Origin: Deltaproteobacteria bacterium
GTDB taxonomy: Bacteria; Myxococcota; Myxococcia; Myxococcales; 40CM-4-68-19
Length of the DNA stretch: 50,798 nt
Assembly: GCA_005888115.1 (NCBI GenBank)
Contig: VBKO01000045.1
Coordinates: forward strand, 1-50,798
Direction of reading: 5' to 3'
Shown piece by piece: positions 25,926 through 32,708 of the stretch; position 1 is the first letter of the stretch, and every line of letters starts with the position of its first letter. The position numbers and the translations under genes are program-made. The notes under the pieces were generated by a model that saw nothing but the letters and a program-made list of their open reading frames with translations, was not told the origin of the DNA and made no database searches.

Positions 25926-25979
25926 CAGGAATTCCAATTCGAATAGCCAGGAATCGAGCCCCAGGCCAGGATTCGAGCC
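25926..25979. promoter_or_regulatory. Repeated operator-like sequence, candidate enhancer (UAS) for the sigma-54 regulator
   Basis: GCCAGGAATCGAGCC (25946-25960) and GCCAGGATTCGAGCC (25965-25979) are direct repeats differing at one base, with a 19-base period. A third related copy, CAGGAATTC, begins at 25926. The palindromes GGAATTCC (25928-25935) and ATTCGAAT (25937-25944) lie inside the same stretch. The block is about 80-135 bases upstream of the predicted sigma-54 start, the usual distance for enhancer sites. Binding by the 20289-21665 regulator is inference. Confidence 0.55.
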
Positions 25980-26154
25980 GCGCAGGGATGGTCGATCGGG
26001 CCCGGAGTCTGGCCGATGGCCGCTTCCATGCCCGCTTCCGCGCACGATAAAAATGTTTTAAAACCAATTACTTATCATTGGTGGCCGAGATCCGGGCCAG
26101 TGGGGCCAATCGGCTGGCCTGGGCGATGGCGCGCGACTTGCTCAAGGGAGCCGC

Positions 26155-26385
26155 GTGACCGATCAAAAGCTCATCGGCGTGTGCCACCTCCGATCCGAAG
26201 GCCGCAGGATCCCCGTCCTGCTCTTCCGCAACGGCCCCACCTCGGTCGCGGCGCGTTGCCTCATCCATCCCGGTGACACGCCCATCCTCGACGGGCCCTC
26301 GCCGGAAGCGGTGCTCGCGCTCCTGGCTGGCGTGATCGACGATCTGCTGCTCGCACGCGGGGCGATCACCGTTCCGCCGATTTAG
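26155..26385 (+). CDS. Hypothetical protein, 76 residues
   Basis: Small soluble protein I do not recognise. It reads MTDQKLIGVCHLRSEGRRIP, then a beta-rich stretch (VLLFRNGPTSVAARCLIHPGDTPILDG), then a helix (SPEAVLALLAGVIDDLLLARG). The GTG start at 26155 is preceded by AAGGGAG six to seven bases upstream, a good ribosome binding site. It is divergent from the maturase operon and shares its upstream region, so it might belong to the same regulon. Its end lies 13 bases from the convergent TVP38-like gene. Confidence 0.6.
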   Translation: MTDQKLIGVCHLRSEGRRIPVLLFRNGPTSVAARCLIHPGDTPILDGPSPEAVLALLAGVIDDLLLARGAITVPPI

Positions 26386-26398
26386 TCCGCGCCGCGCA

Positions 26399-27079
26399 TC
26401 AAGCGCGTCGCCGGGGCCGGAGCCGCCGCGCCGCAGCCACTCCGATGATCGCGGCGGCGGCAAAGCTGCATCCGACCAAGGCCCAGACGAGTGCTCCGGG
26501 GACTTCGTGCCGCTCGAGCGCCGCCGCGCTGGGCACCAGCGATCCCGCCCACACGTACAGCGCAATTCCCGGAGCCATGCCGAACAGCGTTCCCAGGACC
26601 AACGCGCGCGGCTTCAGCCCGGTGAGACCCAGCACGGCGTTGCTGGGAGTGAAGGGAAGCAGGGGAGAGATGCGGATCAGGGCCACCGTGGCCATTCCGC
26701 CGTCCTCGGCGAGCTGCGCGAGCGCGCGGGCTCGGGGCCGGCCGAGCAGCCAGCGCGCGAACGCGCCGCGGCCCAGCGCTCGCGCGATCCCGAACGAGGT
26801 GGCCGCGCTCGCCACGGCGGCAGCGAGCGAGATGGGGATTCCCCACAGACCGAAGAGCCAGCCCGATGCGAGGATCAGCGGAATGATTGGTACGAGCAGC
26901 AGCGTGGCGAGGTAGATGCCCGCCCCCCACAGAAGCGCGCCGGCGAGACCCGCGCCCTGCAGCCTCGCGGCAGCCACCGCGATCCAGTGCAGCAGCGGCA
27001 GCTCGGCTCCGATGATCCACAGCGCGAACAGCACCGCGACCACGGCGGCGAGCCGCAGCGCGGTACGCGAGGGAGGCAT
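26399..27079 (-). CDS. TVP38/TMEM64 family membrane protein
   Basis: Inner-membrane protein of 226 residues with about six hydrophobic segments, of the SNARE-associated/DedA-related TVP38/TMEM64 class. The core motif is visible: IPLILASGWLFGLWGIPISLAAAVASAATSFGIARALGRGAF, followed by EDGGMATVALIRISPLLPFTPSNAVLGLTGLKPRALVLGTLFGMAPGIALYVWAG, where LRLSPLxPFNxLNYxxGLT and GMxPGT are the family signature. The family is thought to scramble or flip lipids; the function here is not shown by context. Confidence 0.88.
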   Translation of the reverse strand: MPPSRTALRLAAVVAVLFALWIIGAELPLLHWIAVAAARLQGAGLAGALLWGAGIYLATLLLVPIIPLILASGWLFGLWGIPISLAAAVASAATSFGIARALGRGAFARWLLGRPRARALAQLAEDGGMATVALIRISPLLPFTPSNAVLGLTGLKPRALVLGTLFGMAPGIALYVWAGSLVPSAAALERHEVPGALVWALVGCSFAAAAIIGVAAARRLRPRRRA

Positions 27080-27084
27080 CTATC

Positions 27085-27616
27085 TCATGTCCCCTTCGGT
27101 CGGCGCCGCCCCAGCGTCTTGCGCGGTCCCGCAGGCGCGGGCTCGGACGAGGAGGGTGAGGCTGGAGTCGAGGTCGACGTCGACGAGGACGACGAGGTCG
27201 GGGTGGAGGGAGAGGGAGAGGTGGGGGTCGAGGTCGAGGGGGAGGCCGCGCTCGGGGGGAGCGCCGTGCTCGCCGCCACTCCTTTGAAGAGTGGATCGTC
27301 GGCCAGCTGTCGGTGCGCTTCGGCTCGCGCGTCGGCGCGGAGCGCCTGGTACTCCCGGCGCTCCGCCTCGTCCATCTGGTCCAGCGCGAAGTTGAGCTTC
27401 GCGCGGGCCTTCACCACGCGCGTCCGGGCGTCATCGGTGAGCCGACGGCCCTCCTCGAGCAGATCGGCGGCGGCAACCGGTTTGAGCCCGGGATCTCGCG
27501 CGCGCTGCAGCTTGTCCTCGCCCTCGCGCTGCTGGGCTTCCGCGGCCGCGCTGCGCGCGCGCCTGCGCCTCGAGGTGCTGCATCTTCAGGATCAGCTCGT
27601 CCACCTCGTCCGGCAT
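27085..27616 (-). CDS. Coiled-coil hypothetical protein with Ser/Thr/Pro repeat tail, apparent frameshift near 27548-27560
   Basis: The start MPDEVDELILKMQHLEAQARA (ATG 27616) is a helical, charged segment. The next frame continues AEAQQREGEDKLQRARDPGLKPVAAADLLEEGRRL and then VVKARAKLNFALDQMDEAERREYQALRADARAEAHRQL, a good coiled coil, so one extra base (or two missing) within the GC-dinucleotide-rich stretch around 27550 separates two halves of one protein of about 176 residues. The C-terminal third is low-complexity STSTPTSPSPSTP-type sequence ending in a basic KTLGRRRPKGT. I do not know its function. It lies six bases upstream of the TVP38-like gene on the same strand. Confidence 0.55.
27148..27247. 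repeat. Simple purine-rich hexamer-like repeat (GTCGAG/GACGAG units)
   Basis: An imperfect run of GTCGAG, GACGAG, GGAGAG and related units, purine-rich on the plus strand. On the minus strand it encodes the Ser/Thr/Pro tail of the coiled-coil protein. A shorter run of the same kind lies in the NFACT gene near 30853-30890, also encoding an STSTST stretch. Such tracts are prone to length change. Confidence 0.6.
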
Positions 27617-27682
27617 GGGCAGAGCCTAGCACGCGCCCGCGGCGCGCAAGCCGGGCCTGACATGGTGAGGTACGCTGGAGAG

Positions 27683-28720
27683 ATGGGTGCGCTCCTCCTC
27701 TCGGCCGAGCTGTGGATCGCGGGCGGACGGCTGCTCGATGCGCAGGGGACGCGTTCGGCGGCGCTGGCCGTCGAGGCAGGCCGTATCGCCGGCGAGGCGC
27801 GCAGGCCGCCAACCGGCGCCAGGACCGTCGACGCGAGCGGGCTGCTCCTGCTCCCGGCGTTCGTCGACGCGCACGTGCACCTCTCGGTCGCGGGGAACGT
27901 GGCCGAGGTCGCGGCGGCCGAGCTGCGCGGAGGGGTCGCGGCGGTGCTCGATCTCGGCGAGCCCGAGCGGACGTTGCCGATGGGCGCGCCTCCGTTGCGG
28001 GTGCGCTTCGCGGGTCCGCTGCTCACCGCGCCGCGCGGGTACCCGACGCAGAGCTGGGGCGCGAACGGGTACGGGCTGGAGCTGGCCACGCCCGAAGAGG
28101 CTCGAGCGGCCGTGCAGCGGCTCGGCAAATCTGGCGCGCGGTTCGTGAAGCTGGCCTTCGACCGGCGCTTCCCGCTGCTGGATCCCGAGGTGGCGCGCTC
28201 GGCAGCCCAGGAGGCGCATCGTCTCGGACTCCGCGTCGCTGCTCACGCGCTCGACGTCGACGCCGTGCGCCGCGCACTGGCCGCGGGCGCGGACGTGCTC
28301 GCGCACACGCCGGTCGAGCCACTGCCGGACGACGTCGTCCGGGAAATCGCCAGCCGGAAGCTATGGGTCATCTCCACCCTGCATGCCTTCGGGGGCACCA
28401 CTGGCGCGCTCGACAACCTGCGCCGTCTGCGCGCCGCCGGCGTGCGCGTCGCTTACGGCACCGATCTCGGCAACCAGGGCACCGCACCGGGGATCGATGC
28501 GAAGGAGCTGGCTCTGCTCGGGCGAGCGGGGCTCTCGTTGCGCGAGGCGATCGACGCGGCGACCGCCGCCGCCGCGGAGCTGCTCGGCGAGCGCGATCTC
28601 GGGCACCTGCGGCGCGGGGCCGCCGCGTCGGTCATCGGCGTGCCCGAGGCGGCCCTGCAGGACGCGCGGCTGCTGGCCCGTCCGGCCCTGGTGCTGATCG
28701 AGGGTGCTCCGCCGCCTTAA
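27683..28720 (+). CDS. Amidohydrolase family protein
   Basis: Metal-dependent hydrolase of the imidazolonepropionase/prolidase-like amidohydrolase group, 345 residues. The metal ligands follow the family order: DAHVHLS (HxH), VKLAFD (where many members have carboxylated Lys), AAHALDVDAV (His), LAHTPVEP (His) and GTDLGN (catalytic Asp). A C-terminal LGHLRRGAAASVIGVP is the usual return to the small beta-sandwich. No signal peptide is clear. The start is uncertain: ATG 27683 follows GGAG at very short spacing, and ATG 27662 is also in frame. The 3' end overlaps the convergent metallophosphoesterase gene by four bases. The substrate is unknown. Confidence 0.85.
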   Translation: MGALLLSAELWIAGGRLLDAQGTRSAALAVEAGRIAGEARRPPTGARTVDASGLLLLPAFVDAHVHLSVAGNVAEVAAAELRGGVAAVLDLGEPERTLPMGAPPLRVRFAGPLLTAPRGYPTQSWGANGYGLELATPEEARAAVQRLGKSGARFVKLAFDRRFPLLDPEVARSAAQEAHRLGLRVAAHALDVDAVRRALAAGADVLAHTPVEPLPDDVVREIASRKLWVISTLHAFGGTTGALDNLRRLRAAGVRVAYGTDLGNQGTAPGIDAKELALLGRAGLSLREAIDAATAAAAELLGERDLGHLRRGAAASVIGVPEAALQDARLLARPALVLIEGAPPP

Positions 28721-29889
28721 CCCACCGGCGTTTGCGCAGGAAAAAGTCGCAGCAAGGTAATCTCCGCGGGCGCGAAGACGCGCATCGGTGGACCCCAGAA
28801 CCCGGTTCCGCGGCTCACGTACAGCTGCGCCTCGCCTAGCCGGTGGAGGCCGGCGATGTACGGTTGCACGAGCGCCACGAGCCAGGAGAACGGCCAGATC
28901 TGCCCGCCGTGCGTGTGTCCGCTGAGCGTGAGCGAAACGCCGTGCCGCGCCGCCTCACGGAACTGGCGTGGCTGGTGCGCGAGGAGGACGACGGGCCTGT
29001 TCGCGTCACGCCCGTCGAGCGCGGCTGGCAGGTCGGGAGCGTAGCGCCCACGCCCCGTCGGATCGTGGATGCCGGCCACGTCGAGCCCGGGAGCGGCCTC
29101 GACCCGCTCGTTGGCGAGCGGCCGGATCCCGAGCGTCGGCAGGTAGCGGAGCCAGTCGTCGACGCCGGAGTAGTACTCGTGGTTGCCGGTGCTGAAGTAG
29201 ACGCCGCGGGGCGCCTCGGCCAGTCGGGCGAGAGGCGCGACGTGCTCGCGCAGCTCGTCCACCGTGCCGTCCACCAGGTCGCCGGTGATGGCCACCAGGT
29301 CAGGCTTCAGCGCGCGGACGCGCGTCACCACTCCCTCGACCCACTCTTTCCGCAGGAGCGGACCGATGTGGAGATCCGAGATCTGCACCACGCGCAGTCC
29401 GGCGAGCGCCGGCGGCAGATCGCGAATCCGCACCAGCACGTCCTTGATGCGCAGCCCCGCCAGCGCCGATCCCACGCCGACCGCCGACAACCCGGCGACG
29501 ACGCCGCCCACGCCGACCGCCAGAGCGCGCGCGAGGAGGACGCGACGCTCGGGGTCGGCGGGGGTGTCGGGCGAGGCGAGCTTGCGGGCCACCCAGGCGA
29601 GCGCGCGCCCCGCGTCGGCGAGCCCGAGAAACGCGGAGAGCAGGAACACGACTCCCATCCAGAGGAACGCGATCCAGACCATCGGCCGGGGCGCGCCCCG
29701 GGTGCGGGAGAGGACGAGCGTCGCGGGCAGCACCAGCGCCATGGTGGCGAGCAGCGAGGTGAGGAGCCTCGCCGTGGCGGCCGACAGATGGGGATCGCGC
29801 ACCAGGCGCGCCCACACGTAGTAGTGCATGCCGGTGAGCAGCAGCAGCGCGACGGCGACGAAGGCGAGGAAGGGAAGAAGACGGGCCAC
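28717..29889 (-). CDS. Membrane-anchored metallophosphoesterase (YkuE/YaeI-like)
   Basis: Calcineurin-like phosphoesterase with an N-terminal membrane region of about four TM helices (LLPFLAFVAVALLLLTGMHYY; LLTSLLATMALVLPATLVL; VWIAFLWMGVVFLLSAFLGL; then a shorter one). The catalytic domain has the complete dimetal motifs: QISDLHIGP, ITGDLVDG, STGNHEYYSG, VLLAHQP and SGHTHGGQ. This layout matches proteins thought to act on lipid-A precursors or cell-envelope phosphates. I start at the GTG at 29889 (390 residues) because GAGAGG lies six bases upstream; the in-frame TTG at 29916 lacks one. Confidence 0.88.
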   Translation of the reverse strand: MARLLPFLAFVAVALLLLTGMHYYVWARLVRDPHLSAATARLLTSLLATMALVLPATLVLSRTRGAPRPMVWIAFLWMGVVFLLSAFLGLADAGRALAWVARKLASPDTPADPERRVLLARALAVGVGGVVAGLSAVGVGSALAGLRIKDVLVRIRDLPPALAGLRVVQISDLHIGPLLRKEWVEGVVTRVRALKPDLVAITGDLVDGTVDELREHVAPLARLAEAPRGVYFSTGNHEYYSGVDDWLRYLPTLGIRPLANERVEAAPGLDVAGIHDPTGRGRYAPDLPAALDGRDANRPVVLLAHQPRQFREAARHGVSLTLSGHTHGGQIWPFSWLVALVQPYIAGLHRLGEAQLYVSRGTGFWGPPMRVFAPAEITLLRLFPAQTPVG

Positions 29890-29929
29890 TTTTGTCCTCT
29901 CGGAAGGATGCCCCAAGACGGGGTCCGAT

Positions 29930-31396
29930 TCACTCTTCTGTCGAAAGGAGCGCGGCCAGGCGCGCGCCGTCGAGGCGCACCCGCAGCGTGCGTTCCTGGG
30001 TGGCGATCACCGAGCCTTCCGCGGCGCCCTTCGGCTTCCGCACGTGCTTGCGCCGCGTCCAGGAGATCTCGGCCGCATCCTCGCCACGCGCGCGAGAGAA
30101 GTGGGCGGCGAGCAGCGCTGCGTCACCCAGCGTGCGCGCGTCCGGAGCGTCGCCGGCGCCGCGGACGACGACGTGCGACCCTTGCACACCTCGCGCGTGC
30201 AGCCAGACGTCGTTGCCGCGCGCGACGCGCAGGGTGAGCTCGTCGTTGTCGCGCGCGCTGCGGCCGACCAGGATCCGCGCGCCGCTGGCCGAGCGGAACG
30301 TGCGGTAGGGAAGGCGCGCCATACCCCCCCGATCCGAAGGGCGCGGCGCCCGAGCCGCCAGCGTCGTCCCAGCCTCGGACTCGACGGCGCGCAACGCGGC
30401 TGCATCGGCAGCGGCGGCCGCGCGCGCGAGCAGCTCCTCGGCGCGCGCCAGGCTGCCCTTGACCTCGTCCCTCCGGCGCGCGATGCGCGCCGCCGCGGCC
30501 TGGTAGCGCTGCGAACGGCGGAACCAGCGGTCCGCGTTCCGGGCGGCCGAGAGGGCCGGGTCGAGCTGCAGCGTCACCTCGCGCGGGGCGCCCTGCTCGT
30601 CGAGGTCGCTCCAGTCGGGCACGCGCGCCTCGCGAGCGCCGCGCGGGATCCGCGACTGGTGGGGGACGAGCAGCTCCGCCCGTTTCCGGTCTTCCTTCGC
30701 TTGGGCCGCCCGTGCGGCGTCGCCCTCGACCGCGGCCAGGGTCCGGCGCAACCGCTGCACGCGCGCTCGCAGCCTTTTCTCCAGCTCGCGCCTGCGCAGC
30801 GCGAGGCCCGAGGCCTCCTCGGCCGCTAGAGCGGCGCGGACGAGCGCAGCGTCGTCGGTCGAGGTTGCCGTCGAGGTCGAGGTGGAGGCGGATTCGCCGG
30901 GATGGACCTCTCGCACCTCCGGATACGCGGCTCCCGGCCTGCGCTCGACTCCGGCGCCGGCGGCGGCCCAGACGATCCGCCCGCCGCCGTTCGCCGGCGC
31001 GACCAGCAAGAGCGCCGGGCCGTCTCCGGCGATCAGCGCCCTCGGTCCTGCGTCCGTCTCGAATTCAAGCCGCACCGCGATCCCGGTGCCGTGGAGCGGG
31101 TGCTCGAGCCGCGCGAAGAGGAGCCGCGCTCCTTCCAGCGCCGCGCGTAGCGTCGCCTGCGAGCGCGGCGCCGACTCGGGCGAGGTGGGCCGGTCGTCCG
31201 CGACCGCCGCAAGCCCCAGGCGGGCATCCAGCACGGCGAGCGCGGTGCGCCCCGGAACGCGGAGCTGCAGGACCGCGACCGCGGCCGACGGCAACCACAG
31301 CTTCTGGACGTTGGCGCCGGCGAGAGCACGCACGCCGTCGAGCAGGCGCGCACGCCGTTCGAGAGTCAGCTCATCGCCGGGAGGGATGCGGGCCAC
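29930..31396 (-). CDS. NFACT-domain protein (RqcH/Rqc2-like, fibronectin-binding-A family)
   Basis: Relative of RqcH, the factor that binds obstructed 50S subunits and adds C-terminal alanine tails. The 488-residue protein has a diverged NFACT-N domain (LDGVRALAGANVQKLWLPSAAVAVLQLRVPGRTALAVLD), a coiled-coil middle (ALRRRELEKRLRARVQRLRRTL and later RWFRRSQRYQAAAARIARRRDEVKGSLARAEELL), and the NFACT-R domain YRTFRSASGARILVGRSARDNDELTLRVARGNDVWLHARGVQGSHVVVRG. The C-terminal part is typical; the N-terminal part is shorter than in Gram-positive RqcH, so the tailing activity is not assured. An STSTSTATST insertion near residue 170 is low-complexity. Confidence 0.85.
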   Translation of the reverse strand: MARIPPGDELTLERRARLLDGVRALAGANVQKLWLPSAAVAVLQLRVPGRTALAVLDARLGLAAVADDRPTSPESAPRSQATLRAALEGARLLFARLEHPLHGTGIAVRLEFETDAGPRALIAGDGPALLLVAPANGGGRIVWAAAGAGVERRPGAAYPEVREVHPGESASTSTSTATSTDDAALVRAALAAEEASGLALRRRELEKRLRARVQRLRRTLAAVEGDAARAAQAKEDRKRAELLVPHQSRIPRGAREARVPDWSDLDEQGAPREVTLQLDPALSAARNADRWFRRSQRYQAAAARIARRRDEVKGSLARAEELLARAAAAADAAALRAVESEAGTTLAARAPRPSDRGGMARLPYRTFRSASGARILVGRSARDNDELTLRVARGNDVWLHARGVQGSHVVVRGAGDAPDARTLGDAALLAAHFSRARGEDAAEISWTRRKHVRKPKGAAEGSVIATQERTLRVRLDGARLAALLSTEE

Positions 31397-31428
31397 GCGG
31401 TGGAAGCCTACCGCGCCAGGGGCCCGAG

Positions 31429-31452
31429 GGGCGGCCTCGGACGAGGCCGCCC
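31429..31452. terminator. Strong GC hairpin after the lysine-rich mini-gene
   Basis: GGGCGGCCTCG pairs perfectly with CGAGGCCGCCC around two bases (in practice nine or ten base pairs with a small loop). It lies between the stop of the small basic gene (31469) and the start of the NFACT gene (31396), both read on the minus strand. There is no U-tract, so it could also be an mRNA-stability element. Confidence 0.5.
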
Positions 31453-31468
31453 GGGAGCTGCCGGGCTA

Positions 31469-31552
31469 TTACTTCTTCGAGCCCCTTCTCTTCGTCGACC
31501 GCTTCGCGCCCTTCTTCGTTCCCTTCCGTGCGCCCTTCTTCTTCGTCGGCAT
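31469..31552 (-). CDS. Tiny lysine/arginine-rich basic protein, 27 residues
   Basis: The ORF encodes MPTKKKGARKGTKKGA followed by KRSTKKRGSKK: sixteen of 27 residues are Lys or Arg, with Gly/Thr/Ser spacers. A strong GGAGG lies nine bases upstream of the ATG and a GC hairpin follows the stop, so it looks like a real, independently expressed gene. The composition resembles histone-H1/AlgP-type tails and suggests DNA or RNA binding, but that is not proven. Confidence 0.6.
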   Translation of the reverse strand: MPTKKKGARKGTKKGAKRSTKRRGSKK

Positions 31553-31939
31553 CGTTTCCACCCTCCGAAAACGTTGTTGGTGGTGCGGAGCATCGCGCGC
31601 GCGCAACCACTAGCCGCGCACGATAGAGAGCGCGATCCACACTGTCAAGGAAGCGGCCGCGCCGATCACCGCGATTTTTAAGAGTGAAATCGATTTAACT
31701 CACAGTGAATAGAGATCGGCGCCGCGCGCCGCGCTCGCAAACGCGGTGGCGCCGGACACGGCTTCGCGGCGCCAGTCAAGTGCGCTCGATGTGGAGCTCG
31801 AGCGCGACGAGCCCCGCGCCGCCGATCCATGTCGACGGATGTGGGCGCGTGCACGACCGCTCGCCTGCCTGCTCACCCAGAGGAAGCGCGAGCACCTGTT
31901 GCTCAAGCGATCGGCCTGCCCCTAGAGTGGAAGCCGGGC
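31553..31939. other. Divergent intergenic region with AT-rich palindrome
   Basis: This stretch separates the basic mini-gene from the SprT-like gene. It contains an AT-rich patch at about 31672-31715 with a perfect ten-base palindrome AAATCGATTT (31687-31696), a plausible promoter/operator area. The frame of the SprT-like gene is open back to 31829, but the added sequence is not family-like. I see no other gene in it. Confidence 0.5.
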
Positions 31940-32698
31940 ATGAAACCGACGCAGCTCCCCCTCTTCTCTTCCCGTGCGGCTGACCGTGCCGCAACCCTCC
32001 CGGCATGGCCGGAGCCACAAGCCGCCGCATCTCTCCTCGCCGAGCGCATCGGACGCCTGCTCCGCGAGCCGGTGGACGTGCACCTGACCGACAACGCCTG
32101 GACCATGGTGTCGTTCAAGCGCCTGCAGGGCCGCGTGCGCTTCCGGCTGCATCACATGTTCTCGGCGGCGAACGACGACGTGGTGCGGGCGCTGGCGGGG
32201 TTCACTGGACGGAACCGACGCACGCACGGGCGCGCGATCGACGACTACATCCGGGACAACCGCGACCTGATCCGCGTCGTACCGGAGCGGCCGCAGCAGA
32301 ACGTCACCGAGCGCGGGCGCGTCCACGATCTCGGCGAGATCTTCGCGCGGCTCAATGCGGAGCACTTCCACGGGAGCCTGGAGGCGCGGATCGGGTGGGG
32401 CCGCCGTGGTCCGGGCGGGCGGCGGCGGTCGATCAAGATGGGCGTGTACTTGCACGACCACAAGTTGATCCGGATCCACCCGGCCCTGGACGACGCGCGC
32501 GTGCCGCGCCACTTCGTCGAGCTGGTCGTGTTCCACGAGATGCTCCACCAGGCGATCCCACCGGTCAGCGGGCGCGACGGCCGCCGGATGGTGCACGGGC
32601 GCGACTTCCGCGCCCGCGAGCGGCGCTTCCCCGGCTACGAGCGCGCGCGCGCCTGGGAGAAGCAGAACCTGCATCTGTTGCTTCGCCAGCGTCCCTGA
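31940..32698 (+). CDS. SprT-like zinc metalloprotease domain protein
   Basis: A 252-residue protein with a zincin motif VFHEMLHQAIPP (HExxH) and a third ligand region in GRRMVHGRDFRARERRFPGYERA. The LGEIFARLNAEHFHGSLEARIGWGRRG segment upstream of HExxH is the helix-strand start of SprT/M48-like domains. The N-terminal third (LLREPVDVHLTDNAWTMVSFKRLQGRVRFRLHHMF) is probably an added domain. SprT-family proteases are linked to DNA-protein crosslink repair, but the bacterial paralogues are mostly uncharacterised. I start at the ATG at 31940 with GTGGAAG upstream. Confidence 0.78.
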   Translation: MKPTQLPLFSSRAADRAATLPAWPEPQAAASLLAERIGRLLREPVDVHLTDNAWTMVSFKRLQGRVRFRLHHMFSAANDDVVRALAGFTGRNRRTHGRAIDDYIRDNRDLIRVVPERPQQNVTERGRVHDLGEIFARLNAEHFHGSLEARIGWGRRGPGGRRRSIKMGVYLHDHKLIRIHPALDDARVPRHFVELVVFHEMLHQAIPPVSGRDGRRMVHGRDFRARERRFPGYERARAWEKQNLHLLLRQRP

Positions 32699-32708
32699 AG
32701 CCGGCGCA

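Larger units (their letters stand above)
25840..26154. other. Intergenic region between the maturase operon and a divergent small gene
   Basis: This 315-base gap holds the sigma-54 promoter and the repeat block on the maturase side. On the other side is an AT-rich island (26047-26082) unlike its surroundings: the palindrome TTTTAAAA (26056-26063) and an inverted repeat ACCAAT / ATTGGT (26063-26068 / 26077-26082). The island probably carries a conventional promoter or an operator for the gene at 26155. I see no convincing additional coding sequence in it. Confidence 0.6.

Noticed and set aside
26063-26082. Inverted repeat ACCAAT/ATTGGT followed by a T-rich stretch, as an intrinsic terminator
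   Set aside because: No gene on either strand ends there, and the stem is only six base pairs, largely A-T.
27148-27247. Possible CRISPR-like or tandem-repeat array
   Set aside because: The units are short, imperfect and without spacers, and they encode the Ser/Thr/Pro tail of a protein.
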